Of a DNA stretch of 64,000 nucleotides, positions 34,563 through 41,756 are shown one piece after another. Under the pieces are notes generated by a model. That model did not search any database. It was not told the DNA's origin and saw only the letters and a list, made by a program, of their open reading frames with translations. The translations under genes were made by a program, and so were the position numbers. Numbering within the stretch: the first letter of the stretch is position 1; each line of letters opens with the position of its first letter. Location: positions 202,928-266,927 of the forward strand of contig NZ_VTTM01000009.1 of the NCBI RefSeq assembly GCF_008364795.1. The letters are read 5' to 3'. This stretch comes from Azospirillum oryzae (GTDB lineage Bacteria > Pseudomonadota > Alphaproteobacteria > Azospirillales > Azospirillaceae).

Positions 34563-35807
34563 TTAGCGGAACAGCGACAGGATGTTCTGCGGACCCTGGT
34601 TGGCGATCGACAGAGCCTGGATGGCGAGCTGCTGCTGGACCTGGAGGGCCTGCAGGCGGCTCGATTCCTCGTTCATGTCGGCGTCGACCAGGGCGCCGAT
34701 GCCCTTGTTCATCGAGTCGGTCAGCTTCGACACGAAGTCGTTCTGCACCGACACGCGGTTCTCGATGGAGCCGATGACCGACGCCTTGCCGATGGCGCTG
34801 TCGAGCAGCTTGTTGATGACCTCGAGCGACTTCTTGGAGTTGTTGACCACGTCGATCTGGGTCAGATCGGCGAGGCCGCCGAAGGCGTCGCTCTCCTTCG
34901 AGCCGACCCACAGGCCGGACACCTGGGCGGTGAAGTTGCCGTCGGTGTTCTTGTCCTGATCGGTGAAGGTCAGGGTGTCACCGGTGAAGGCGACCTGGAA
35001 GTCGCCGCCGGCAGCGGTCAGGGCCGTGTTCACCGCGGTGGCGATGTTGCCCTGCGTGGTTGCAAGGTCGGTGTCGTAGGTCTGGGCCGACAGATCGACC
35101 GTCACGTCGGCCTTGCTGCCGTCCTCCTTGGTCACCGTCAGCGTCAGGCTGCCGAGGCCGAGATTCTGGCCGTCGATGAAGGTGTCGCCGGGCGCGCCGA
35201 GCTTGATGTCGACCTTGGCCTTGGTGGCGTTGGTCGAATCGACCTGCTGCTCGATGGTGGCCTTGCCGACGATCGACTCCACGCGCATGTCCTGGCGCTG
35301 GAATTCGATGTAGCTCGGATCGACGCTGCCGTCGCTGCGGCTGAGCGACGCCAGGATGGCGACGTTCTTGTCCTTGGCCGTGCCGTCGTTGGAGTAGGTG
35401 ACGCGCAGCAGGTTGTCGCCGTTGAACGATGCGTCGGCGGCGGCGCCCTTGATCAGCTTGACCAGCTGGTCGACGTCGTTCTGGATCAGCGACTTGTCGA
35501 CGCCGTTGGTCTGGCCGGCGATGACGCGGGCCTTCAGCGTCTGCAGGTTCTCGACGATGTTCTTGGAGGCCACCGACGCGGTGTTGGTGGTGCCGGACCC
35601 CAGCTCCAGCGATTCCTTGACCGCCTTGAAGCCGGCGACGTCGGCCTTCATGGTGGTGGCGATCGACCAGTAGGCGGCGTTGTCCTTGGCGTTGTTGACC
35701 TTCAGGCCGGTCGAGATGCGGTCCTGCGTGGTCTCCAGATCCCCGGTCACGCGACGCAGGGTCTGCAGCGCGGTCATGGCGGAGGTGTTCGTCATAATCG
35801 AGGCCAT
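34563..35807 (-). CDS. Flagellin (lateral-type)
   Basis: 414 residues. Conserved D0/D1 ends: MASIMTNTSAMTALQTLR, then DNAAYWSIATTMKADVAGFKAV at the start, and QQQLAIQALSIANQGPQNILSLFR at the end, with a variable acidic central domain of about 220 residues. ATG 35807 is chosen because GGAG lies six bases upstream; the longer frame would begin inside that site. The only flagellin in the cluster. By sequence style and with FlaF/FlbT it resembles the lateral flagellin of Azospirillum; no glycosylation genes are next to it. Confidence 0.93.
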   Translation of the reverse strand: MASIMTNTSAMTALQTLRRVTGDLETTQDRISTGLKVNNAKDNAAYWSIATTMKADVAGFKAVKESLELGSGTTNTASVASKNIVENLQTLKARVIAGQTNGVDKSLIQNDVDQLVKLIKGAAADASFNGDNLLRVTYSNDGTAKDKNVAILASLSRSDGSVDPSYIEFQRQDMRVESIVGKATIEQQVDSTNATKAKVDIKLGAPGDTFIDGQNLGLGSLTLTVTKEDGSKADVTVDLSAQTYDTDLATTQGNIATAVNTALTAAGGDFQVAFTGDTLTFTDQDKNTDGNFTAQVSGLWVGSKESDAFGGLADLTQIDVVNNSKKSLEVINKLLDSAIGKASVIGSIENRVSVQNDFVSKLTDSMNKGIGALVDADMNEESSRLQALQVQQQLAIQALSIANQGPQNILSLFR

Positions 35808-35907
35808 GGGTATCTCCATTCGCGAGATGCATGGCGCCTTTCTGACGCCGGGGCCATTCGCGCCGGCCTTCCCGATCCAGTGTGCGGGGGCGCGAGCGGC
35901 AAATTCG

Positions 35908-35939
35908 AGGATGACCGAGCCGGTTTAAGCCGGGGTAAA
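35908..35939 (-). promoter_or_regulatory. CtrA-type promoter of the flagellin gene
   Basis: Minus strand: TTTA-N7-TTAA (35939-35925, centre CCCCGGC), N11, CATCCT (35913-35908). Would give a leader of roughly 95 nt, long enough to be the FlbT target. Confidence 0.7.
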
Positions 35940-35986
35940 AAATCGCAGGCGTTCGGGACGGACGGGTTGCGGCAACGGAACTGCGG

Positions 35987-36799
35987 TCAACGACCGACGG
36001 CGCGGGCGGCGGCGCGCGGCACCACCGGCGGAATGAAGGGCACACGGGGGCCGGCCAGCCCGCCGGCGCCCGACCAGCGGTCCAGCATCAGCTGGGCGCG
36101 GTCGGGAGTGACGTGGTCGGGCGGCGCCTCGAACTTGTAGCCGCGGCCATAGACCGTCTCGATGTAGCGGCCGCCGCCGGTCGCCGTGTCGATCTTCTTG
36201 CGCAGCTTGCAGATATAGACGTCGATCACCTTGTCGAGCGGGTCGGAGCCGGACAGGCCGTAGACCTCCTCGTAGATGTGTTCCTTCGACACCACGCGGC
36301 GGTGGTTGAGGGCCAGCACCGACAGGATCGCGTGCTCGCGCTGGCTGAGGCGCAGGCGCTCGCCGTCCACCTCAGGGTCGCGGCCGTCGAGGAAGACCGT
36401 CAGGCGGCCGACCGTCACCGCGTTGCTGGTCAGCCCGTAGGACCGGCGGCGGATCGCCTCCAGCCGGGCACGGATCTCGGTGCTGACCACCGGCTTCACC
36501 AGCACGTCGTCGGCGCCTGCCCGCAGGATGCCGGCGGTGGTGTTGGCGCAGCGGCGTTCGATCAGGCAGATGATCGCGGCGGTCACGTTGCGGGCGCGGA
36601 GCATCGCCACGCAGGCCTCGGTGTCGCCGACGTCGCCGATGATGATCGCGTCATGGCCGATGTCGATGGAGCCATGCCCGCCCACCAGATCGCGCAGGCC
36701 ATTCAGGTCCAGGCGGTCATGGTTAACCTTGCACAGGGCGAGTTGCTTGCCGATGGCATCGGCGATCAGATCGGCTGGCTCAATCAGCAAAGCCTGCAT
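35987..36799 (-). CDS. CtrA-like response regulator with degenerate receiver
   Basis: 270 residues from ATG 36799, which has GGAG six bases upstream. Receiver-like domain 1-118: acidic pocket reduced to Glu7-Pro8, Gly55 where the phosphoacceptor Asp is expected (Asp56 follows), Lys102 kept (LVKP). OmpR/CtrA winged helix 125-225 with recognition helix VIDVYICKLRKKID and RYIETVYGRGYKFE, nearly identical to CtrA in these parts. The 45-residue Pro/Arg tail is extra. Sits between the flagellin operon and the fliG/fliF cluster. I infer it controls the TTAA-N7-TTAA promoters of this cluster; it is not the orthologue of essential CtrA because of the altered receiver. Confidence 0.85.
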   Translation of the reverse strand: MQALLIEPADLIADAIGKQLALCKVNHDRLDLNGLRDLVGGHGSIDIGHDAIIIGDVGDTEACVAMLRARNVTAAIICLIERRCANTTAGILRAGADDVLVKPVVSTEIRARLEAIRRRSYGLTSNAVTVGRLTVFLDGRDPEVDGERLRLSQREHAILSVLALNHRRVVSKEHIYEEVYGLSGSDPLDKVIDVYICKLRKKIDTATGGGRYIETVYGRGYKFEAPPDHVTPDRAQLMLDRWSGAGGLAGPRVPFIPPVVPRAAARAVGR

Positions 36800-36843
36800 T
36801 GGATTCTCCATTGTCGAGCAAGCGCTGGTAAGCATTGATTTTT

Positions 36844-36855
36844 ACGCAATTGCGT
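36844..36855. promoter_or_regulatory. Perfect palindrome ACGCAATTGCGT in CtrA-like gene leader
   Basis: Twelve-base perfect dyad ending 45 bp upstream of the regulator start. Candidate autoregulatory or other dimer site. Confidence 0.5.
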
Positions 36856-36951
36856 TGATATCACACGCTTATCACAGCCTCAAAAGAACCCATCGAAAGG
36901 CGATGTGTCAACACTTTGGGGTAGCCGAGTTGATATAGGACATTCGAGCGT

Positions 36952-36967
36952 TTTACGCCGTTTTAAC
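36952..36967 (+). promoter_or_regulatory. CtrA-type box TTTA-N7-TTAAC
   Basis: TTTA 36952-36955 and TTAA 36963-36966 with a GCCG centre, followed by C as in the Caulobacter consensus. The -10 at the usual distance (GGATAA) is poor, so it may be a repression or remote binding site. Confidence 0.5.
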
Positions 36968-37106
36968 AGTTTCGTTTGGATAAACACTGGATAAATTTTT
37001 ATGTAACACCGGTTTTACTTTGAGATTCGACGTGAATTTATAGTGATCATCACAAGCAACCAGCAATCATCCCGCCATGTTTGGTTAACGACAGTAATCG
37101 GATGGA

Positions 37107-37138
37107 AAACCAACGCTCATGAATATGAACGCTGGTTT
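37107..37138. repeat. Inverted repeat, 14-bp arms, 4-bp loop
   Basis: AAACCAACGCTCAT (37107-37120) and ATGAACGCTGGTTT (37125-37138) match at 12 of 14 positions; the two mismatches become G-U pairs in a minus-strand RNA. It lies 48 bp before the lipoprotein start. Operator or terminator for an unseen minus transcript. Confidence 0.6.
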
Positions 37139-37186
37139 AACCCTGATGTCCTAGCGTCGCCGGGCATCCGCGTTTGAGGAGGTTCC

Positions 37187-37627
37187 ATGTCCGGAACGAA
37201 GGCACCCGTCTTGCCGGCGGCCGTGACCGCTGCTTGCCTGTTCGTCCTGGCGGGCTGTGCGCAATTGTCGCAGGCCCCCGACAGCGATTACCGCCAAGCC
37301 CTTGAAAAAGCGCTCACCGCCGGCCAATGCGACGGCGATGCGGTGCGCGACATGTGGTCGGCTTATGGGCGGTGGTACGCGGTCGGGTCCTCCATCGCCG
37401 GCCACCCGAAGACCGACGAGGCCGCCGCCCTGCTGCGCCAGGGTGACCAGTTCCGGATCCTGAACTGCACGGAGGTGGCGCGCGCGTCCTACCGGACGCT
37501 GATCCACCGCTTCCCGGAGGACGGATATGCCGCGATGCGTGAGGCCGCCGGCGCCTCGCTGCGCACGCTGCCGCCGCCTCCCGCGCCGGGCGTGCCGACC
37601 CAGATCAGGCCGGTCGGGGAGATTTGA
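37187..37627 (+). CDS. Small lipoprotein, unknown function
   Basis: 146 residues, signal peptide with lipobox LAGC (Cys24), ribosome site GAGGAGG before ATG. Mature part is helical with two further Cys (QCDGDAV, LNCTEVA) and a Pro-rich C-terminus. Unrecognised. It is the only plus-strand gene between the CtrA-like regulator and the convergent fliG group, so it may be regulated with the flagellum, but there is no direct evidence. Confidence 0.7.
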   Translation: MSGTKAPVLPAAVTAACLFVLAGCAQLSQAPDSDYRQALEKALTAGQCDGDAVRDMWSAYGRWYAVGSSIAGHPKTDEAAALLRQGDQFRILNCTEVARASYRTLIHRFPEDGYAAMREAAGASLRTLPPPPAPGVPTQIRPVGEI

Positions 37628-37639
37628 AGGGGTAAATCG

Positions 37640-37662
37640 CCCTCTCCCGCCCAGGGAGAGGG
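37640..37662. repeat. CCCTCTCCC / GGGAGAGGG palindrome
   Basis: Arms 37640-37648 and 37654-37662 with a 5-base loop, between convergent genes. No T-run follows. Belongs to the CT/GA-rich palindrome family also found at 48926 and 53184. Confidence 0.7.
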
Positions 37663-37669
37663 AGCCTGC

Positions 37670-38380
37670 TCACAGCGCCAGATCGGACGACAGGGGCCGG
37701 TCCAACCCCAGCCAGGCATCGGCCAGCGGGCCGACGGTCAGCGCGCCGTCCAGTCGGCAGTCGGTCAGGGCGGCGCGGAAGGTCTCGTGCAGGTCGGCCA
37801 GGGCAGAGGACGGCAACCCCGTCGCCAGACGCAGGGTCACGTCCAGCCGGCGGCCGGCGAGAGTCGCCATCAGTTGCACCGGACCCAGCCGCTGCGGCCG
37901 GGCCTGAAGCACCAGGGTGATGCGGTCGGACAGGCCGTCTTCGATGCCGACGGCGCACAGCAGGCTTTCGCCGCTGTCCAGAAGCGGCACGCGGGACAGG
38001 CGCCACAGCCGTCCGTCCACCGGCTGGAACCGCGCGGCCAGCGCCCGGTCGCAGTCGTCGAGCAGCAGCCCGCCGTCGAGATCCTCCAGCCCGGCCGCCA
38101 CCTCCGGTCCCAGCCAGCCGCGGCAGCCTTCCGCCGTCGCCGCCAGGAACAGGGCGAGCGCAGCGCCGAAGGTCGAATCGCAGCGCGGCAGGCATCCCCG
38201 CGCCAGCGCCGCATCGGCCGGCGACAGCGAATCGAGCAGGTCGAGCAGGCGGCGCACGAGCGGTCCGGCCTCGCCCCCGTCATCCACGGCGCGGGGGACG
38301 GGTGACGGCGTCGCGGCGAATTGCGCCGCCAGCAGCTCCGGCGGCGGCACATGCCGGGGGACGAGGTCGTGCCCGGCCAT
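37670..38380 (-). CDS. Possible FliK-type (hook-length control) C-terminal domain protein
   Basis: 236 residues, last gene of the fliF-to-fliG group. The part from about 160 on, PQRLGPVQLMATLAGRRLDVTLRL then LADLHETFRAALTDCRLDGALTV, has the shape of the Flg_hook domain of FliK (LG-v-v-l, then a helix with a paired strand). A standard FliK is present at 46795, so this would be a second protein of that type. N-terminal 150 residues unrecognised. Low certainty on function, good certainty it is a gene because of codon bias and operon position. Confidence 0.6.
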   Translation of the reverse strand: MAGHDLVPRHVPPPELLAAQFAATPSPVPRAVDDGGEAGPLVRRLLDLLDSLSPADAALARGCLPRCDSTFGAALALFLAATAEGCRGWLGPEVAAGLEDLDGGLLLDDCDRALAARFQPVDGRLWRLSRVPLLDSGESLLCAVGIEDGLSDRITLVLQARPQRLGPVQLMATLAGRRLDVTLRLATGLPSSALADLHETFRAALTDCRLDGALTVGPLADAWLGLDRPLSSDLAL

Positions 38381-38425
38381 TCAGACTGCTTCCATTCACG
38401 GATCCCCCAAGCAGCAGCGCTCCGC

Positions 38426-39454
38426 TCAATAGACGACGGTGTCGGCGTCGTCGGATTGCGGGATGATGATGGTGCCGTCGTCGGCCATCGCCTTGGCGAC
38501 GCGAACGATCTCCGCCTGGGCGTCGTTGACGTCGCGCATGCGCAAGGGCCCCATGTTCTCGATCTCGTCCAGCAGGATCAGGCGGGCGCGTTCCGACAGC
38601 ACCGACAGGAAGTGGTCGCGCTGGGCCGCCGGCGCCCCCTTCAGCGCGATGGCGAGCTGGCCGGTGTCGCAGCGGCGGATCACCGCCTGCAGGGACACGC
38701 GGTCCAGCCGCATCAGATCCTCGAAGGTGAACATCAGCTGCTTGATGCGCTGGGTCGGTTCCGGCATCACCGTTTCCAGATCGTCGAAGATCTCGGTCAG
38801 CGTCTCGCGGTCGATGCGGTTGAAGATGTCGGCCATCCGCTCCAGCGAATCGTTGCCGTGGGTGCGGGCGTAATTCGCCATGAACTCGTTGTGCAGGATC
38901 GATTCGATGTCCAGCAACACCTCGCGCTGCACCGATTCGATCTGGATCATGCGCTCGATCACCTCGGTGCGGATGGCAGGGGGCAGCAGGACCAGCACCT
39001 TGGCGGCGTGGTCGGCCCGCATCTTCGACAGGATCACCGCCGCCGTCTGGGGATATTCGCCGGCCAGATAGCTGGCGAGCACCCCCTCGTTCACGTTGGA
39101 CATCTTTTCCCACATGGTGCGGCCGGCGGGGCCGCGGATCTCGCCCATGATCTCCGTCACGCGGTCGGCCGGCAGGAAGCGGTTCAGCATCCGCTCCGTG
39201 CTGTCGTAGGAGCCGATCACCGAGCCGGCATTGGCGAAACGCTCGGTGAAGATGCGCATCAGCGTCTCCACCAGATTGGAGGTGACGTTGCCGAGAGTCG
39301 CCATCGCCCGGCTGACGAGGCGGATCTCATCCTCGTCCAGCCGCTCCATCAGCCGCGAGCCACGTTCCTCGCCCAACGCCAGGAAGATGACGGCACTCTT
39401 CTCCACGCCGGTCAGGCTCTTGTAATTCTCACGGATCTTGATCGGCGTTCCCAT
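38426..39454 (-). CDS. fliG: Flagellar motor switch protein FliG
   Basis: 342 residues. N-terminal FliF-binding domain (SLTGVEKSAVIFLALGEE), middle EHPQ-type motif here as GEYPQTAAVILSKM, and C-terminal torque helix LSERARLILLDEIENMGPLRMRDV with the conserved charged residues. FliG transmits torque from MotA to the MS ring. Located 9 bp after the FhlB-like gene. Confidence 0.95.
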   Translation of the reverse strand: MGTPIKIRENYKSLTGVEKSAVIFLALGEERGSRLMERLDEDEIRLVSRAMATLGNVTSNLVETLMRIFTERFANAGSVIGSYDSTERMLNRFLPADRVTEIMGEIRGPAGRTMWEKMSNVNEGVLASYLAGEYPQTAAVILSKMRADHAAKVLVLLPPAIRTEVIERMIQIESVQREVLLDIESILHNEFMANYARTHGNDSLERMADIFNRIDRETLTEIFDDLETVMPEPTQRIKQLMFTFEDLMRLDRVSLQAVIRRCDTGQLAIALKGAPAAQRDHFLSVLSERARLILLDEIENMGPLRMRDVNDAQAEIVRVAKAMADDGTIIIPQSDDADTVVY

Positions 39455-39463
39455 GACGGCACC

Positions 39464-39748
39464 TCAGAAGGAGTAATCGGCGGAGGGGACGGAGGACGGG
39501 GCGGGATCGCCCCCGCCATCGAAGGCCTCGGCCGGCGGCAGGGCCAGCGCGCGGTCGTGGCGGAAGGCGACCGCCATCACCGCGCCGGCCACCAGCAGCA
39601 GCGGATGCGGGATCAGCGGGTTGGCGTCGAGAGCGGACAGCAGCCCGGCGACCGAGCCGTCTTCCGGCACCGCGACGCCACGGCGGCGGGCCAGCGCGAG
39701 AAGGCTGTCTGCGAGGCTGGCGGGGGGATCGGCGGGATTGTCGTCCAT
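39464..39748 (-). CDS. FhlB-like stand-alone FlhB cytoplasmic-domain homologue
   Basis: 94 residues. The segment SLADSLLALARRRGVAVPEDGSVAGLLSALDANPLIPHPLLLVAGAVMAVAFRHDR follows (shown as sections) the pattern of the end of FlhB: ILALA--GVPV-ED--LA-LL--LD---IP-ELY-AVAEVLAFVYR. It lacks the NPTH cleavage site and membrane part. FhlB proteins in other bacteria can partly replace the FlhB C-terminus in substrate switching. It lies between fliP and fliG. Similarity was judged by eye. Confidence 0.65.
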   Translation of the reverse strand: MDDNPADPPASLADSLLALARRRGVAVPEDGSVAGLLSALDANPLIPHPLLLVAGAVMAVAFRHDRALALPPAEAFDGGGDPAPSSVPSADYSF

Positions 39749-39750
39749 CC

Positions 39751-40536
39751 TCAAACCCCATACGAGCGGATCAGGCTGCCGGCGATCAGGAACCAGCCGT
39801 CGGTCAGCACGAAGAAGATGATCTTGAAGGGCAGCGCGATCATCACCGGCGGCAGCATCATCATGCCCATCGCCATCAGGATCGCCGCCACCACCATGTC
39901 GATCACCAGGAAGGGCAGGAACAGCAGGAAGCCGATCTCGAAGGCGCGGCGCAGCTCCGACAGCAGGAAGGCCGGCATCAGCAGCCGCAGATCGACGCTT
40001 TCCGCCGTCACCGGGCGCTCGTCCTTGGCCGGTGCCGTGTCTTCGCCGGCCGGCTTCGGCTTTGCCGTGAAGGCGGCGAAGGCGGCGAGGTCGCGTTCGC
40101 GGACATGGGAGGCCATGAAGCCGCGGAACGGCTCGATCATGCGCTCCAATCCCTGTTCCTGGGTGACCTGCTCGTTCAGCAGCGGGCGCAGGCCGTCCTG
40201 CCAGGCGCTGTCGATCACCGGCCCCATGATGTGGAAGGTCAGGAACATGGCGAGGCTGACCAGCACCATGTTCGGCGGCGACTGCTGCAGGCCGAGCGCC
40301 GAGCGCAGCAGCGACAGCACGACGATGATGCGGGTGAAGCAGGTGACCATGATGAGCAGGCCGGGCGCGACGCTGAGCACCGTCAGCAGCACGATGCCCT
40401 GGACGATCCGCCCCGACAGGCTCGCCCCGTCCGTCAGCGATCCCAGCGCGCCGAGATTGAGGTCGAGCGGCGCCGCCGCGGCCGGGCCGGCGGCGAGGAG
40501 GATGGCCAGGAGGAGGGTCAGGGGGCGGAGGCGCAT
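39751..40536 (-). CDS. fliP: Flagellar export gate protein FliP
   Basis: 261 residues: cleavable signal (MRLRPLTLLLAILLAAGPAAAA), helices with MVTCFTRIIVVLSLLRSALGLQQSPPNMVLVSLAMFLTFH (in parts) and C-terminal PFLVIDMVVAAILMAMGMMMLPPVMIALPFKIIFFVLTDGW. Founding pore subunit of the export gate. The periplasmic loop (LAAFAAFTAKPKPAGED) is standard length. Confidence 0.96.
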   Translation of the reverse strand: MRLRPLTLLLAILLAAGPAAAAPLDLNLGALGSLTDGASLSGRIVQGIVLLTVLSVAPGLLIMVTCFTRIIVVLSLLRSALGLQQSPPNMVLVSLAMFLTFHIMGPVIDSAWQDGLRPLLNEQVTQEQGLERMIEPFRGFMASHVRERDLAAFAAFTAKPKPAGEDTAPAKDERPVTAESVDLRLLMPAFLLSELRRAFEIGFLLFLPFLVIDMVVAAILMAMGMMMLPPVMIALPFKIIFFVLTDGWFLIAGSLIRSYGV

Positions 40537-40568
40537 GCGGGGGCTTTCGGGGGAGTGGTTGCCGCGAT

Positions 40569-40699
40569 TGCCCCCTCCCCATCCCTCCCCCGCCCTCGGC
40601 GGTGGAGGGGGTTGGATGCTTGGTGGCGTTACGTGAATCGCGAAGCGGCGGCAGTCCCCTCTCCCACCGAAGGTGGGGGAGGGTTAGGGAGGGGGCACC
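40569..40699. repeat. Inverted pair of C/G-rich repeat elements between fliP and fliN
   Basis: TGCCCCCTCCCCATCCCTCC begins the left copy (40569 onward) and its near-complement GGGAGGGTTAGGGAGGGGGCA ends the right copy (about 40678-40697), about 60 bp apart with smaller hairpins in each (CCTCCCCCGCC... GGTGGAGGGGG). The same unit forms the pair at 57062-57164. Looks like a REP/BIME-type intergenic repeat. Confidence 0.7.
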
Positions 40700-40718
40700 G
40701 GTGACGACTGCTCCCGCT

Positions 40719-41057
40719 TCAGTCGATCTCCAGTTCCGTCCGCACGATCTCGGTCAGGGTCACGCCCAGCCGCTGGTCTTCGACGATCACCACCTCGCCG
40801 CGCGCGACCAGGCGGTGGTTGACCAGGACCTCGACCGGTTCGTCCACCTTGCGCTCCAGTTCCAGCACGGCGCCGCGGCCGAGCTTCAGCAGTTGCGCCA
40901 CCAGCATGCTGGTGCGGCCCAGGACGACCTGCACGTCCACCGGCACGTTGTAGATGGCGTTCATCGGGCCGTCGTAAGGCTTGTCGCCCAGCTTGTCGGT
41001 AGCCTTCTCAGCCTGCTTGGGATCGTCGTCGAGCATGTCGAGGTTCAAGGGAGGCAT
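40719..41057 (-). CDS. fliN: Flagellar motor switch protein FliN
   Basis: 112 residues; SpoA domain with IYNVPVDVQVVLGRTSMLVAQLLKLGRGAVLEL and VNHRLVARGEVVIVEDQRLGVTLTEIV (shown in parts). Forms the bottom of the C ring. The last gene before the repeat pair; 21 bp after fliH. Confidence 0.95.
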   Translation of the reverse strand: MPPLNLDMLDDDPKQAEKATDKLGDKPYDGPMNAIYNVPVDVQVVLGRTSMLVAQLLKLGRGAVLELERKVDEPVEVLVNHRLVARGEVVIVEDQRLGVTLTEIVRTELEID

Positions 41058-41078
41058 GCGGAATCTCGCTTCGGATCG

Positions 41079-41756
41079 TTAAAGGTCGGAGGACAGCGCC
41101 GGTGTCAGGGCGGCGACGGCGCGGTCGGTGAGGTCGGCGATGGCGGCCTGGATGGCGGCGGGGTCGCGGCGGACGGCGCCGGCGCCCCAGTTGGCCTCCA
41201 GGGCACCGACGGGCAGAGCCGGGTCACCCTGGATGTCGAGACGGCCCTGGAAGACGGCCTGCCCGGCCAGCCGCTCTTCCAGCGGGAGGCAGAGCGAGGG
41301 GTGCAGGCGCAGGGTCAGGACGGAGGCCTGTCCGGCGGCGCGCAAGGCATCGGCGGCGAGACGCTCGACCTCGGTATGGGCGACCTGATCGAGCAGGCGC
41401 GGCGCCATGCGGCGGACCAGCGCCAGCAGCACGAAGGCGCCCTGGGCCTCCAGCCGCTCCATCAGGGCGGCATGGCCGGCGTCGAGCGTCGCCATCCGCT
41501 GCGCGAGTTGGTCGAGGGTGGCGGACAGCTCCGCCTCGATGCGGCGGGCGGCGGAGAGTTCGCCGTCGCGGCGGCCCTGGGCGAGGCCCTCGGCCAGCGC
41601 GGCCTCGCGGGTGCGGTCCAGGGCGGCGCGGTGCTCGCGTTCCGACAGGGTCGGCAGGTCGAGCGGGTCGACACTCTCCACCGCTTCCGGCTCCGCCACC
41701 GCGACGGGCGCGCCGAAGCTGTGGTCGAAGCGATAACGCGGGTAGGCGGCCATCAC
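41079..41756 (-). CDS. fliH: Flagellar export ATPase regulator FliH
   Basis: 225 residues: disordered N-terminus, a coiled-coil with EGLAQGRRDGELSAARRIEAEL (35-110 region), and a C-terminal domain similar to the F1 delta/b subunits. FliH tethers FliI to the C ring through FliN. Weakly conserved family, but position between fliF and fliN is diagnostic. Start overlaps the fliF stop by four bases. Confidence 0.85.
   Translation of the reverse strand: MMAAYPRYRFDHSFGAPVAVAEPEAVESVDPLDLPTLSEREHRAALDRTREAALAEGLAQGRRDGELSAARRIEAELSATLDQLAQRMATLDAGHAALMERLEAQGAFVLLALVRRMAPRLLDQVAHTEVERLAADALRAAGQASVLTLRLHPSLCLPLEERLAGQAVFQGRLDIQGDPALPVGALEANWGAGAVRRDPAAIQAAIADLTDRAVAALTPALSSDL

Larger units (their letters stand above)
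36800..37186. other. 387-bp AT-rich intergenic region
   Basis: No gene. By contrast with its GC-rich surroundings this region is AT rich, as expected for a regulatory region between divergent genes. It contains a 12-bp perfect palindrome (36844-36855), a possible TTGACA (-35) on the minus strand at 36906-36911, a TTTA-N7-TTAA box (36952-36966), and a 32-bp inverted repeat (37107-37138). Confidence 0.7.

Noticed and set aside
37040..37100. sigma-54 (-24/-12) promoters for flagellar genes
   Set aside because: I looked for GG-N10-GC in a TGGCAC-N5-TTGC context before the flagellar operons and found no convincing match; the TTAA-N7-TTAA layout explains the starts better.
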